Source of the DNA: CAWGMT01 sp963823675
Lineage (GTDB): Bacteria; Planctomycetota; Planctomycetia; Isosphaerales; Isosphaeraceae
Assembly: GCA_963823675.1 (NCBI GenBank)
Contig: CAWGMT010000015.1
Location: forward strand, 447,912 to 511,911
DNA length: 64,000 nt
Reading direction: 5' to 3'
Position numbers and translations under genes: made by a program
Notes under the pieces: model-generated
Databases searched by the model: none
What the model was told of the DNA's origin: nothing
Seen by the model: only the letters and a program-made list of their open reading frames with translations
In this document: positions 36,537 through 46,155 of the stretch, in pieces
Layout of the letters: every line of letters starts with the position of its first letter
Position numbering within the stretch: position 1 is the stretch's first letter

Positions 36537-39500
36537 ATGTTGATTGCGGTTGAAATCATGGATCAAGACAACGTCCCTTCCGATACCGTGGCACCGACGC
36601 TGCGCCCAAGCGGTGCAGTCCCGTTCCCCGTTAGCGACCCGCTGCGAATCGACCGTTATCGGATCATTAGGCTGCTGGGAATCGGGAGCTTTGGAAGGGT
36701 TTACTTGGCTCACGATGATGAGCTTGATCGGAATGTGGCGGTCAAGGTACCGAATCGTGAGCGCATCTCCTCGCCCCAAGACCTGGAGGCTTATTTCAGA
36801 GAAGCTAAGGTCGTAGCCAAGCTAGAACATCCGAACATCGTGCCTGTGTACGACGTGGGACGCACCGATGATGGCCTGAGCTTCGTCGTATCCAAGTTCA
36901 TCCCAGGAACCGACCTCGCAACAACCCTCCAGGAACGCCGTCCAGGTTTTCACGAATCGGTGAAACTCGTAGCATCGGTCGCTGAAGCGTTGCACTATGC
37001 TCACTCTCAAGGGCTGGTTCATCGTGATGTGAAGCCTGCCAACATCCTGATCGACACTCGCGGCAAGCCATTCGTGACAGACTTTGGGTTGGCACTTAAA
37101 GAGGAGGATTTCGGACGAGGGGCGGGTTTGGCGGGAACTCCTCTCTACATGAGTCCCGAGCAAGCCCGAGGAGAAGGACATCGGGTGGATGGGCGGAGCG
37201 ACGTCTTCGGCTTGGGAGCGGTCTTCTACGAGTTGCTGACCGGCAAGAGACCTTTCCGAGCGAACACAATGAATGAAGTTCTTGATCAAATTGCCAACTC
37301 GGATGTCCGCCCACCTCGCCAGTACGACGAGACGATCCCTAGAGAAGTCGAACGAATTTGTCTTAAGGCGTTGGCAAAGAGAGCGACCGACCGATTCAGC
37401 ACGGCTTGGGACATGGCGGAAGATCTGACGGAGTTTCTCAGGACCGCAGGAGCTACAGTCTCGCCTGCTGCGCCGGCGGTCTTGATTGCTGCCGAACCGT
37501 CGCCGGTAAGACAATCCGACTCCGATCAACGACCGATCAGGATTGTGCCCAAGGGTCTGCGATCCTTCGATGAACATGACGCCGATTTCTTCCTGGAATT
37601 GCTGCCGGGACCGCGGGACCGTGATGGCTTGCCGGACAGCATCCGGTTCTGGAAACGAAAGATCGAACAACTCGATGCGGACAAAACCTTCCGAGTTGGA
37701 TTAATCTACGGTCCCTCGGGCTGTGGAAAAAGTTCGCTGGTCAAGGCGGGGCTTCTGCCCCGTCTGAATAAGCACGTCCTTCAGGTTTACGCCGAGGCAG
37801 CAGCCGACGATACCGAAGCCCGCTTGCTCAAGGGCATACGCAAGGTATGTCCCCAACTCCCTCCAGGACTAAGTCTGGTCGAGTCGTTAGCGCAATTGCG
37901 AAGAGGTCCGGTTTTGCCTCCTGAACGGAAGGTGCTGCTAATCATCGATCAGTTCGAGCAGTGGCTGCATGCGAAACGTGGTCAGGAGAACACGGAATTG
38001 GTCGCTGCTCTTCGGCATTGCGATGGTGGGCATGTCCAGGGGCTCGTGTTGGTACGGGCTGACTTCTGGCTTGCCGCCTGTCGGTTCATGCAGGGACTGG
38101 AAATCCGACTGCTTGAAGGAGAGAACAGCGCCTTGGTTGATCTCTTTGATCCCCGACATGCCAAGAAGGTACTGGCAGCATTTGGGAGGGCTTACGGGAC
38201 GTTGTCCGAGAACGTCGGCGATCTCAGCAAGGATCAAGAGGCGTTTCTGGATCAAGCCATTCCGGGAGTGGTCCAGGACGGCAAGATTATCTCGGTGCGT
38301 TTAGCGTTGTTCGCCGAAATGATGAAGGGGAAAGCGTGGACGCCTGCGACGCTGACGGAGGTGGGCGGCACGGCAGGGGTGGGACTAACTTTCCTAGAAG
38401 AGACCTTCAGCGCTTCAACAGCCCCGCCGGAACATCGCTTTCACGAGAGGGCTGCCCAGGCAGTGCTCAAGGCTCTGTTGCCCGAGACCGGCGGCGATAT
38501 CAAGGGACGGATGAAATCTCACCAGGAGTTGCTCGATGCGTCAGGTTATTCCGATCGACGCAGAGACTTCGATGACCTCATCAGAATCCTCGACCCAAAA
38601 CTCCGTCTAATCACCCCCACCGACCCGGAACGTTTTTCAGGTGACGGTAAACCCACGACAGCGAGCGGGCAATACTACCAGCTCACACACGATTATTTGG
38701 TCCACTCTCTGCGTGACTGGCTCACCCGAAAACAGCGGGAAACACCGCGAGGACGAGCGGAACTGCGGCTGGCCGAGCGGTCGAGGACGTGGAACGCCAG
38801 GCCGGAGAATCGCCATCTCCCGTCCATCGTCGAGTGGGCAACCATTCGTTCGCTGACTCGCAAGAAGGACTGGACTGGACCTCAGCGGCGGATGATGAGG
38901 CGGGCGGGGCGCGTTAATGGGCGGCGGGCTGTGATCGGGGCAGCCCTCCTCCTTTTCATGTACACAAGTTTCGCTGAGATTCGTGGGCGCCTGAACGCTT
39001 CCAAGCTCATCCAGCAGTTGGAACTGGCCGAGATGGCCCTCGTGCCAAACATCGTGGAACAACTGCCTCAGTTCCGCCGGTGGACAGATCCTCGTCTACG
39101 ATCCGAAGTGAAGAAGAACACGAGGCTCGACCAGAGGACTCGCCTCAGATACAGCCTCGCCCTCCTCCCAGTCGATCCTGGACAGGTCGATTACCTCTAC
39201 CAAAGACTCCTCGTCGCCCAGCCGGACGAATTGCCAGTCCTGCGGAAGGCCCTGGTTCCGCAACGATTTACGCTGTCACCGAAACTCTGGTCTGTCCTGG
39301 GCATGGGGAAAGCGGGCGACGACCGACTCCTGCCCGCTGCCGGCGCCCTAGCCCTCTTCGACTCGGCCAGCCCCCACTGGGGAGAGGAGGGTGGCAAAGT
39401 GGCCCCGGCGCTCGTCTCCGTCAACTCTGTCCATCTTGGGCGTTGGCTGGACGCCTTGCGCGTTGTGCGTTGTAAGCTGACACCCTCGCTCTCCACGGTC

Positions 39501-40190
39501 TTCCGAGATGGTAGGCGTTCCGAATCCGAACGGATGCAGGCGGCGAACATTCTGGCCGACTACGCCAGCGATGATCTCGACCTCTTAGTCGATCTGCTGC
39601 TGGACTCGGAAGAAAAGCCGTACTCTTTGTTGTTCGAGAAGCTGAAGGCCGATTCTGAACGTGCCGTGCCGCTGCTGGAATCCAAGTCGAGTAGGGCGAA
39701 AGAGGCGTATCTCGGAGCAGAGGATGGCGAAAAGGACCGATTGGCCCGGCGGCTGGCTCGTGCGGCGGTGGCTCTGGTGCGTCTGGGTGCGTGCGAAAAA
39801 ATGTGGGAGGTGCTGCGTCATGGGTCCGACCCCGGCGTGCGAGGCTATGTCATTAACTGGCTTAAGCCGCTGGGAGCCGAGCCCAAACCTCTGAAGACCA
39901 GGCTGGATGACCTCGGTCACGGTCCGGATTTGATCCCGGAGGACTGGAAATCCCGCATGGACGCGATCCTCTTCAACCCCGTTACGTCCGAACGCCGGGC
40001 GCTGATTCTCGCCCTCGGAGAATACGGCGTTGAGGACCTAGCTCCCGGCGATCGGGAGCCGTTGCTGGGAAAACTCCTGGAGATCTACCGAAGCGACCCC
40101 GATGCCGGAGTCCATGGGGCGGCGGAGTGGGCGCTTCGACGATGGAAGCAGGAGGAGGCGGTGAAGAAAACTGTTGGCGAATTGCGATGA
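36537..40190 (+). CDS. Ser/Thr kinase - nSTAND1 NTPase - HEAT-like giant protein, 3' end cut by IS21
   Basis: 1217 residues. Kinase domain 41-300: Gly loop GIGSFGRV (48-55), Lys70, HRDVKPAN (162-169), DFG (182-184), MSPEQA. An nSTAND1 region follows from SFDEHDADFFLELLPGPRDR (343-362), with P-loop GPSGCGKSS (392-400) and Walker B VLLIIDQFEQW (466-477). One membrane helix lies near 797-812 (AVIGAALLLFMYTSF). The rest is HEAT-like helical repeats ending GVHGAAEWALRRWKQEEAVK. In planctomycete relatives that motif is followed by a formylglycine-generating-enzyme-like domain. Here the stop codon (40188-40190) is the first three bases of the IS21 element, so the end is lost. Likely a signalling protein that lost its output domain. 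Confidence 0.88.
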   Translation: MLIAVEIMDQDNVPSDTVAPTLRPSGAVPFPVSDPLRIDRYRIIRLLGIGSFGRVYLAHDDELDRNVAVKVPNRERISSPQDLEAYFREAKVVAKLEHPNIVPVYDVGRTDDGLSFVVSKFIPGTDLATTLQERRPGFHESVKLVASVAEALHYAHSQGLVHRDVKPANILIDTRGKPFVTDFGLALKEEDFGRGAGLAGTPLYMSPEQARGEGHRVDGRSDVFGLGAVFYELLTGKRPFRANTMNEVLDQIANSDVRPPRQYDETIPREVERICLKALAKRATDRFSTAWDMAEDLTEFLRTAGATVSPAAPAVLIAAEPSPVRQSDSDQRPIRIVPKGLRSFDEHDADFFLELLPGPRDRDGLPDSIRFWKRKIEQLDADKTFRVGLIYGPSGCGKSSLVKAGLLPRLNKHVLQVYAEAAADDTEARLLKGIRKVCPQLPPGLSLVESLAQLRRGPVLPPERKVLLIIDQFEQWLHAKRGQENTELVAALRHCDGGHVQGLVLVRADFWLAACRFMQGLEIRLLEGENSALVDLFDPRHAKKVLAAFGRAYGTLSENVGDLSKDQEAFLDQAIPGVVQDGKIISVRLALFAEMMKGKAWTPATLTEVGGTAGVGLTFLEETFSASTAPPEHRFHERAAQAVLKALLPETGGDIKGRMKSHQELLDASGYSDRRRDFDDLIRILDPKLRLITPTDPERFSGDGKPTTASGQYYQLTHDYLVHSLRDWLTRKQRETPRGRAELRLAERSRTWNARPENRHLPSIVEWATIRSLTRKKDWTGPQRRMMRRAGRVNGRRAVIGAALLLFMYTSFAEIRGRLNASKLIQQLELAEMALVPNIVEQLPQFRRWTDPRLRSEVKKNTRLDQRTRLRYSLALLPVDPGQVDYLYQRLLVAQPDELPVLRKALVPQRFTLSPKLWSVLGMGKAGDDRLLPAAGALALFDSASPHWGEEGGKVAPALVSVNSVHLGRWLDALRVVRCKLTPSLSTVFRDGRRSESERMQAANILADYASDDLDLLVDLLLDSEEKPYSLLFEKLKADSERAVPLLESKSSRAKEAYLGAEDGEKDRLARRLARAAVALVRLGACEKMWEVLRHGSDPGVRGYVINWLKPLGAEPKPLKTRLDDLGHGPDLIPEDWKSRMDAILFNPVTSERRALILALGEYGVEDLAPGDREPLLGKLLEIYRSDPDAGVHGAAEWALRRWKQEEAVKKTVGELR

Positions 40191-40236
40191 TCAGCGACAA
40201 TTAGAATTCCCGCCCAGCGACAACTAGAATTCCCTC
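40188..40236 (+). repeat. IS21 left end with two subterminal repeats
   Basis: Contains GCGACAATTAGAATTCCC and then GCGACAACTAGAATTCCC, 28 bases apart start to start. Inverted partner at 42655-42702. Confidence 0.85.
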
Positions 40237-40295
40237 CTCCTCTCGCCCGTCTGTTCACTATCTGGTTTCCTCCTGACCAGAAGGAGGGAACCGTC

Positions 40296-41808
40296 ATGAT
40301 CACGGATGCCCAGTTTCGCAAACTTCGCCAGTTTCTCGGCGGAGGACATCCACTCTATCGTGCGGCATTGAAGGTGGGTATGGACGCCAAGTCAGCTCGA
40401 AAGTACCGGCATGCTGATCGCCTGCCGAGTGAATCGTTGACCCCAAGAACCTGGCGGACCCGGGAGGATCCGTTCGAGGACGTTTGGCCCCAACTTCGTG
40501 ACCTACTGGAACTCAATCCCGGGCTTCAAGCCAAGACCCTTTTCTGCGATCTCCAACGTCGCTTCCCAGGCCGATTTCGCGACATCCAGCTCCGCACATT
40601 ACAGCGGAAGATCAAAGCGTGGAGAGCCACCGAGGGCCCAGCCAAGGAGGTCTTTTTCGATCAGATCCACCGGCCCGGTCTGTTGGGCGCCTCTGACTTC
40701 ACGCACATGGGCGACCTGCGGGTCACGCTGGCCGGTGAACCGTTTGATCACATGGTCTATCACTTTGTCCTGACCTATTCCAATTGGGAGACCGGCACGG
40801 TCTGCTTTTCCGAGAGTTTCGAGAGCCTCAGCCAAGGGCTCCAAAACGCCCTCTGGGAACTGGGAGGGGTTCCCCAGATGCATCGCACTGATCGGCTCAC
40901 CGCCGCGGTGAATAACCTTTCCGATCGTGATCTGTTCCAGCAACGTTATCGCGCCTTGCTGGCTCACTACGGCTTGAAAGCTCAAGCCATCAACGCCCGC
41001 AAGGCCCATGAGAATGGAGACGCCGAGCAGAGCCATAACCGATTCAAGACTGCCGTCGATCAAGCGCTGATGCTCCGCGGCAGCCGCGACTTCGAGGATC
41101 GCGAGGACTACGAACGGTTCCTGCGCGAAGTGCTGGCCCAACGCAACAGCGGACGGGCCCAGCGATTCGCCGAGGACCGATCACAACTGCGAGATCTACC
41201 CGCGCGTCGCGTTCGACGCGTGGCACCGACGCCCAGCGCGAGTCAGCCAGGGAAGCACAATCCGCATCAAATTCAACACCTACTCGGTTCCCAGCCGGCT
41301 GATCGGTGAACAGGTTGACGTTCATATCAAGGTTGAATACCTGGAGGTGTGGCACGGCTCGGTGCTGGTCGAGCGACTTCCCCGGCTCCGCGGCCGAAAC
41401 AAACACGCGATCAACTATCGTCATGTGATTGATTGGCTGGTGCGCAAGCCGGGGGCGTTCGCGGGATATCGCTACCAGGACGCGATGTTCCCGACGAGCC
41501 GGTTTCGCCGGGCCTACGATGCCTTGCTGGAACACAGCCCCGGCCGCGCGGCCAAGGATTACCTGCGGATCCTCGAGCTGGCGGCTAAGGAATCCGAGAC
41601 CGGAGTCGACGCCGTGTTGGGCCGGCTCCTGGAGTGGAATGTACCGATCACACCGACCGTCGTCGCCGACCATTTGGCCCACGACCTGGGCCTGCCGCGA
41701 GCGATGGAGGTCACGATCACAACGGTGGATTTGTCGATGTACGACGGGTTACTCGAGACAAGGGAGGACATGCCATTAACCGACAAGCCGACCTGCACGA
41801 GTCCCTGA
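40296..41808 (+). pseudogene. istA: IS21 transposase IstA (one frameshift)
   Basis: Starts at ATG 40296 after a GGAGG-type site. An N-terminal HTH-like part (FRKLRQFLGGGHPLYRAALK) precedes the integrase catalytic region: GLLGASDFTHMGDLRVTLAG with the first Asp, MHRTDRLTAAVNNL with the second Asp, and INARKAHENGDAEQSHNRFK with the catalytic Glu. A +1 break near 41230 shifts to the frame holding the C-terminal domain (IRIKFNTYSVPSRLIGEQVD, EYLEVWHGSVLVERLPR), which ends at 41808 and overlaps istB. About 500 residues in total. Confidence 0.85.
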
Positions 41809-42570
41809 AGGACTGCCTTCGGGACCTCCATCTGCCGGCGATACGGGACGAGTACGAATCGGCGGCGCAACGGGCTCGTCAAGAGTCCTCAAGTTACGAG
41901 CGCTACTTGCTTGATCTGGCGGAGCGCGAACGTGAAACCCGGCGCTCAAACCGGATCGAGCGGCTCTTACGCGATTCGAGGCTGTTCATGGAAAAGAGCC
42001 TGTTCGACTCTGGACCTGAAGCGACTGCCGCCGAAGGCGGCGCAGCAGGTCCGATCGTTGCTGGAAGGAGACTTCGTTGAGCGGCATGAGAATGTGCTCA
42101 TTTTCGGTAACCCCGGCTCTGGGAAAACGCACGTCGCCTGCGCGATTGGCCAGGAGCTGATCCGGGCGGGAAGGAAGGTGATGTTCGCGACTTGTGGTCT
42201 GATGGTTCAGGACCTCTTGGCCGCGAAGCGTGACTTGAAGCTCCGCGGTTTTCTCAAGAAGATTTCTTCATATCACGTGATGATCCTCGACGATATTGGA
42301 TATGTCCAATACAGTCGCGACGAAATGGAGGTGCTGTTCGCGCTCTTGGCGGAGCGATATGAACGGGGGAGCGTGGTGCTGACGAGCAACCTCGCGTTTT
42401 CGGGTTGGGAGACGATCTTCAAGGACCCGATGACGACCGCTGCTGCGATCGATCGACTGGTGCACCACAGCGTGATCCTGGAATTGAACGTTTCCAGCTA
42501 TCGGGCCGAGCAGGCCAAGAAATCGCGTCAGAGCGCGTCGGGCCCCGCCAATCTCAGCAAGGAGGTGTGA
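41773..42570 (+). pseudogene. istB: IS21 ATP-binding protein IstB (one frameshift)
   Basis: The N-terminal helix bundle (DCLRDLHLPAIRDEYESAAQ, RYLLDLAERERETRRSNRIE) lies in one frame. After a +1 break near 42020 the AAA+ part follows: LKRLPPKAAQQVRSLLEGDF, Walker A FGNPGSGKTHVACAI, Walker B VMILDDIGYVQ, SVVLTSNLAFSGWE. No ATG was found in the first frame; the start is probably a weak codon overlapping the istA end, so 41773 is approximate. Confidence 0.82.
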
Positions 42571-42654
42571 CTGGAAGCAAGCACGGATACCGCCGAGTGC
42601 GAGAAGGGATTCAAGACGACCGCAATCGAAGCGGCTTGTACACTATCCTCGAGG

Positions 42655-42702
42655 CGGGAATTCTAGTTGTCGTCAGAAGGGAAATCTAATTGTCGCCAAT
42701 CA
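42655..42702 (-). repeat. IS21 right end with two subterminal repeats
   Basis: Complement reads TGATTGGCGACAATTAGATT, then CGACAACTAGAATTCCCGCC. It differs from the left end at a few positions, as is normal for IS21 ends. The first tandem stop available to the neighbouring minus-strand gene (TAG at 42663) lies inside it. Confidence 0.85.
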
Positions 42703-42872
42703 CCACTTTTCCCAGACGTCGTGAAAAACCAGCCCAGCACCGTCACGCCGACAGCCGTGGCACTGATGGCGAACAGTTTCGTGTATCTCCCTTCCACTGA
42801 TAAGTTGCTGATGCCCCAGATCAGGAGCCCTACGGCAAGACCGAGCAATACGAACGGGAAGAACTGTTCCAT
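42663..42872 (-). CDS. Small membrane protein, C-terminus replaced by IS21 end
   Basis: 69 residues, MEQFFPFVLLGLAVGLLIWG then a second helix LFAISATAVGVTVLGWFF. The last 11 residues (WRQLDFPSDDN) and the stop are encoded by the IS21 right end, so the natural C-terminus has been lost or altered. It lies 18 bases downstream of the KptA-STAS gene in the same direction. No family recognised. Confidence 0.6.
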   Translation of the reverse strand: MEQFFPFVLLGLAVGLLIWGISNLSVEGRYTKLFAISATAVGVTVLGWFFTTSGKSGDWRQLDFPSDDN

Positions 42873-42890
42873 GAATTCGCCCCCCTCCTG

Positions 42891-43850
42891 TCACTGGGTC
42901 CGAGCCATAGCATTGTTCGGAGGTTCGCATATCTGGAACATTGGGTCCAATAGGATCGCACTCATTGCATCGAGGACTTGGACCGAGACGTTGCAAAGCT
43001 CGAACGTTCCATCCGCCTGCTCGACCTCCCTGCGGAATCGGACCAAGACGCAGAAAAGTCGGGCAGTGTCGGATACGTCTCGGCACTCCGAGTCGAGAAC
43101 AAGCTGGCAATTTGGATGACGGGTCGCCAACTCATGGAACTCCGCAGCCATTTCACTGAATACGTCGTCGATCCATAGTGCCCGTTCCAGATCGATAAGC
43201 CGGACTACGAGCAGATTTCCAAGCTCCTCGACAGCTAAGTGCCGGTAATCCGATCTCCCAGGTGATTTATCTCCTGCTTCACTATGAGTCTTGTGAATTG
43301 GCAATGAGGGTCCGGTCCACAGGCAACCCGGTGGCACGGAATCGGTCAACCAGACCCCGTTTGCCGACAGATAGAACTTGTGCCCGTCCCGGTGCATCCG
43401 CCTGGCATCAACCGTGAGAATCACCGGAATGCCCCTCCTCCCGCCGACCTTTTTTGCGGTCTCCACGTCCCCTGAAAGATGGACATGGTGCCGCTTGCCT
43501 GGCAGAAGCCCCAGCTCCAAAATCGACGGGACAAAGCGCCCGACAGTGCCGTGATAGAGGAAATCTGGAGGCTCACGCTCCTCCAGTTGCAGGTCCACCT
43601 CGACACTGTGCCCCTGGTTGGCACGGATCATCTCGCCCGTCAAGTCGAAGGCGAACCGCTGCTTATCGTTCGTTTCCACACATTCAACGAGTTCGTCGTA
43701 GAAGATGGGAAAGCCGTGCTTTCCGGCGGCGGCGAGCAGATCATCGACCGCCACCCACCCGCCAGACTGGAGGGTCAGCCCAAGTTTGCCGGGTGAATGC
43801 CGCAGGTATTTCGCCAGGAAGTTGCTCACCCGGATCAGCCTGTTCTGCAT
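42891..43850 (-). CDS. kptA: RNA 2'-phosphotransferase (KptA/Tpt1) fused to STAS-like domain
   Basis: 319 residues from ATG 43850. Residues 1-178 are a complete KptA: FLAKYLRHSPGKLGLTLQSG (R17, H18), GEMIRANQGHSVEVD (R76), FLYHGTVGRF, VGGRRGIPVILTVDARRMHR and GVWLTDSVPPG. KptA removes an internal 2'-phosphate from RNA using NAD+. Residues about 202-316 resemble a STAS (anti-sigma antagonist) domain: LLVVRLIDLERALWIDDVFS, CQLVLDSECRDVSDTARLFC, EVEQADGTFELCNVSVQVLD, ILLDPMFQI. No ATG/GTG start exists between them, so one polypeptide is expected. A deletion that joined two genes is the alternative. Confidence 0.8.
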   Translation of the reverse strand: MQNRLIRVSNFLAKYLRHSPGKLGLTLQSGGWVAVDDLLAAAGKHGFPIFYDELVECVETNDKQRFAFDLTGEMIRANQGHSVEVDLQLEEREPPDFLYHGTVGRFVPSILELGLLPGKRHHVHLSGDVETAKKVGGRRGIPVILTVDARRMHRDGHKFYLSANGVWLTDSVPPGCLWTGPSLPIHKTHSEAGDKSPGRSDYRHLAVEELGNLLVVRLIDLERALWIDDVFSEMAAEFHELATRHPNCQLVLDSECRDVSDTARLFCVLVRFRREVEQADGTFELCNVSVQVLDAMSAILLDPMFQICEPPNNAMARTQ

Positions 43851-44055
43851 AATCGAAATCCTTATCGTTCCGTCCGTCAACCTGCGGGGGCGTCCCGGTA
43901 CGCCAGCCCCTCCATCGTCAACACGCAGGTCTATTATCCTCACGCCCTTCGGCATGGCTCAACCCGGCCCAGAAACTTGCGGCTCGTCGTGACCCGAAGT
44001 ATGCTCAGCCCGTCCAAAACCCGATCGACTTCACGTTCCTTGGGGGCGAACGATC

Positions 44056-44481
44056 ATGGTCATCAATCGACGCAAGTTGCTGGCGAGTGGAACGACTTTG
44101 GCTGGCTTGTCTGTTCTGAGTGGCGGGACGAGCGCACACGGTGAGGAGAAGGCCGAGGTACCGAAAGATGCAGTAGTTCTCACGGCCATGGTGAAGGCCA
44201 AGCCGGGACAGGAAGATGCGGTGAAGGAGGCCCTTCTGTCCCTGGTCGAGCCGACTCGGAAGGAACCTGGCTGTCTGTGCTACAACCTCCACCAGTCGAA
44301 GGCCGACCCAATCCAGTTCATGTTCTATGAACAATGGGCCAGCAAAGATGATTTGGCTGCCCACGGCAAGACGCCCCACATGAAGGCTCTGGGTGGGAAG
44401 CTCAAGGACAAGACAGATAAAGGTGGCGGGGCCGTCTTGTACGAGTTGCTGAACATTCCCACGATTACTCAGCCTGAGTAG
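44056..44481 (+). CDS. Exported antibiotic biosynthesis monooxygenase (ABM) domain protein
   Basis: 141 residues. The N-terminus NRRKLLASGTTLAGLSVLSG has twin Arg and a hydrophobic core, a Tat-type signal. The mature part is a single ABM ferredoxin-like domain (VVLTAMVKAKPGQEDAVKEA, EPGCLCYNLHQSKADPIQFM, FYEQWASKDDLAAH) like YgiN-type quinol monooxygenases. Likely a small periplasmic oxidoreductase or heme/quinone-interacting protein. Confidence 0.85.
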   Translation: MVINRRKLLASGTTLAGLSVLSGGTSAHGEEKAEVPKDAVVLTAMVKAKPGQEDAVKEALLSLVEPTRKEPGCLCYNLHQSKADPIQFMFYEQWASKDDLAAHGKTPHMKALGGKLKDKTDKGGGAVLYELLNIPTITQPE

Positions 44482-44494
44482 GAGAACCTGCTCC

Positions 44495-45427
44495 TCAATT
44501 CGGACTGTGCGAGGCAGTACGAACTCCTGCCAGCGGGTGCTTGCTCACAACGATCCAGACCGCATCCTGGATCGCAGCCGCTAGCTTCTCGTCGATTAGG
44601 CGGTCGTTCTTCGGGTCGAGCTTCTCATTGTAGGGGGCGGCGGTTATGCCTTTCGGGTCTTCCCGGAACAGCGTGGCGTAGAACGTCGTGCCAACGACGA
44701 AAGAGCCGACGTTGTTGAAGTGGATTCCGTCCACATACACCTGAGCGATGTCGTCAAAACCGGGCACCTTGCCCGCTCTCATCCGCCCGTCCAGTTCCAG
44801 GAGCACATCACCCACCGGGACCATAAGTACCGGTTTCGCTTTGCCTTCGTGTGCCTTTCGCAGCCCTGCAACGACATTCTCGAAGTAGTCTCTGGTCTCT
44901 TCGGTCCCGTCCCAGCCGCCGGTGTAGTTCCTGAGCCACTTCTTTTTGTAGTCGAGGACGAGCGACCCGTCCTTCGCCTTGTCCTTCCGAGGCCAGCGTG
45001 AATAGACGTAGACTTGGACATCAGGACTGCGCTTCAGAGCCAGGTCGATGAAGTTCCCAGCCATTGCCAGATCACCATCCTTGCCGTCAAGGTGACGGTC
45101 GAACGGCTGCAAGCTCAGCACGTCCCAGGGGTTCTCGGACAGCGCCTTGGGATAGAGCCCAAATGGCTCTTCCTGAAAACCGTCGTTTGGGTGTTCCCAT
45201 AGCCATGACAACGGGGCACCCGGGATCATGTCCCGCCCCCATGTCAGAGTGTGTCCCCGGCTCTTAGCGAGCTTCGCAAGGCTGCCATAACGAATCGTGT
45301 CGGTCACGCTGTTGCCAACAAAGTAGGTCCGCAGGGGGCTGTCGTCGCCGTGTGCCGTCCCAGAGAGGAACAAAAGCGGTGCGATCACTAAGGCAAAAAA
45401 ACGTCGCCTCGGCGAGTTGAAAACCAT
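44495..45427 (-). CDS. Exported SGNH/GDSL-like hydrolase
   Basis: 310 residues from ATG 45427, preceded by GGAGACAGG. Signal peptide FFALVIAPLLFLSGTAHG. Block I TYFVGNSVTDTIRYGSLAKL carries the catalytic Ser in GNS; the late block DGIHFNNVGSF supplies the DxxH pair (Asp, His). It resembles planctomycete SGNH-like proteins with sulfatase-neighbour distribution. Converges on the ABM gene, with 13 bases between stops. Confidence 0.75.
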   Translation of the reverse strand: MVFNSPRRRFFALVIAPLLFLSGTAHGDDSPLRTYFVGNSVTDTIRYGSLAKLAKSRGHTLTWGRDMIPGAPLSWLWEHPNDGFQEEPFGLYPKALSENPWDVLSLQPFDRHLDGKDGDLAMAGNFIDLALKRSPDVQVYVYSRWPRKDKAKDGSLVLDYKKKWLRNYTGGWDGTEETRDYFENVVAGLRKAHEGKAKPVLMVPVGDVLLELDGRMRAGKVPGFDDIAQVYVDGIHFNNVGSFVVGTTFYATLFREDPKGITAAPYNEKLDPKNDRLIDEKLAAAIQDAVWIVVSKHPLAGVRTASHSPN

Positions 45428-45689
45428 TTTCCTGTCTCCGGATGAAGCGGTCACCGTTGTCGCACCTCATTGACTTGCTTCGTGCCTGATTCGAGCGAGC
45501 CACTGGATGCGGCTCCGGCCCGTATGGTGTGCATCCTTCATTCTCGGCCGTCCGGACTCAGTATCTCATTGAAGCCCGACTGACCATTCATTATCTCAGC
45601 TTCGCTCATTGATTGAAGCCCGAGGATAATCGCAGGACAATCGAGAGAGATCCTGGTTGAAATAGAGGTTCCGTCCGTGGAGCAATCCA

Positions 45690-45950
45690 ATGAAACCCAT
45701 CGAGTGGGACATTCGCCGAAAGGGACGCCATTGGCCAAACGAGGAGTTCGACCAACGGATCTACCAAGCGCCCGAGAAGATTGAGTACGTGCGTGGGATC
45801 TTCGCCAGCGACCGGGAACGCCTCACCGTGCTGGGAATGCTCCTTGAGAATCTCGGCATCGACAGAGCGATCCGATTCGGAAAGCTTGGAGATTGGAAGG
45901 CTGCAATCGCCGATCTGGAGAAGAAGCAGCGTTTGGGGAGCCAGTCCTGA
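45690..45950 (+). CDS. Small conserved hypothetical protein (86 aa)
   Basis: MKPIEWDIRRKGRHWPNEEF, then ASDRERLTVLGMLLENLGID and a short helical end. Compact, soluble, helical, similar to a recurrent planctomycete small family as I recall it. No function known. Upstream 45500-45689 may hold its promoter. Confidence 0.65.
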   Translation: MKPIEWDIRRKGRHWPNEEFDQRIYQAPEKIEYVRGIFASDRERLTVLGMLLENLGIDRAIRFGKLGDWKAAIADLEKKQRLGSQS

Positions 45951-45989
45951 GCGGATCGACGTATCGCTTCTGGTGGGGCGAAAACAACT

Positions 45990-46091
45990 GTGAGTGCGGG
46001 TCGGGTCCGTGCCAAGATCGCACTGGTGACCGGTGGCGGCTCAGGCATTGCCAGAGCCACAGCGATCCTCCTCGCCAAGAAAGGGGCGTGA
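45990..46091 (+). pseudogene. N-terminal stub of short-chain dehydrogenase (SDR)
   Basis: GTG 45990 opens KIALVTGGGSGIARATAILL, the Rossmann TGxxxGI nucleotide-binding start of an SDR, which ends at TGA 46091 after 33 residues. The remaining roughly 210 residues are absent. A decayed gene in the accessory region. Confidence 0.7.
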
Positions 46092-46155
46092 GGTTGCCGG
46101 GTATGGCTTGACGATAAGCTTGCGCCGCATTGTTACTGCTTGCGTCGCCGGTGGT

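Larger units (their letters stand above)
40188..42702 (+). mobile_element. IS21-family insertion sequence (about 2.5 kb)
   Basis: Bounded by inverted ends: left TGATCAGCGACAATTAGA, and right (complement) TGATTGGCGACAATTAGA. Each is followed by a second copy of the CGACAACTAGAATTCCC motif, the multiple subterminal repeats expected of IS21. It carries istA- and istB-type genes in the plus direction. Both carry a +1 break, so this copy appears inactive or the sequence contains errors. Flanking bases (CGA to the left, CCAC to the right) show no target duplication. The element supplies the stop codons of both neighbouring genes. Confidence 0.9.
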
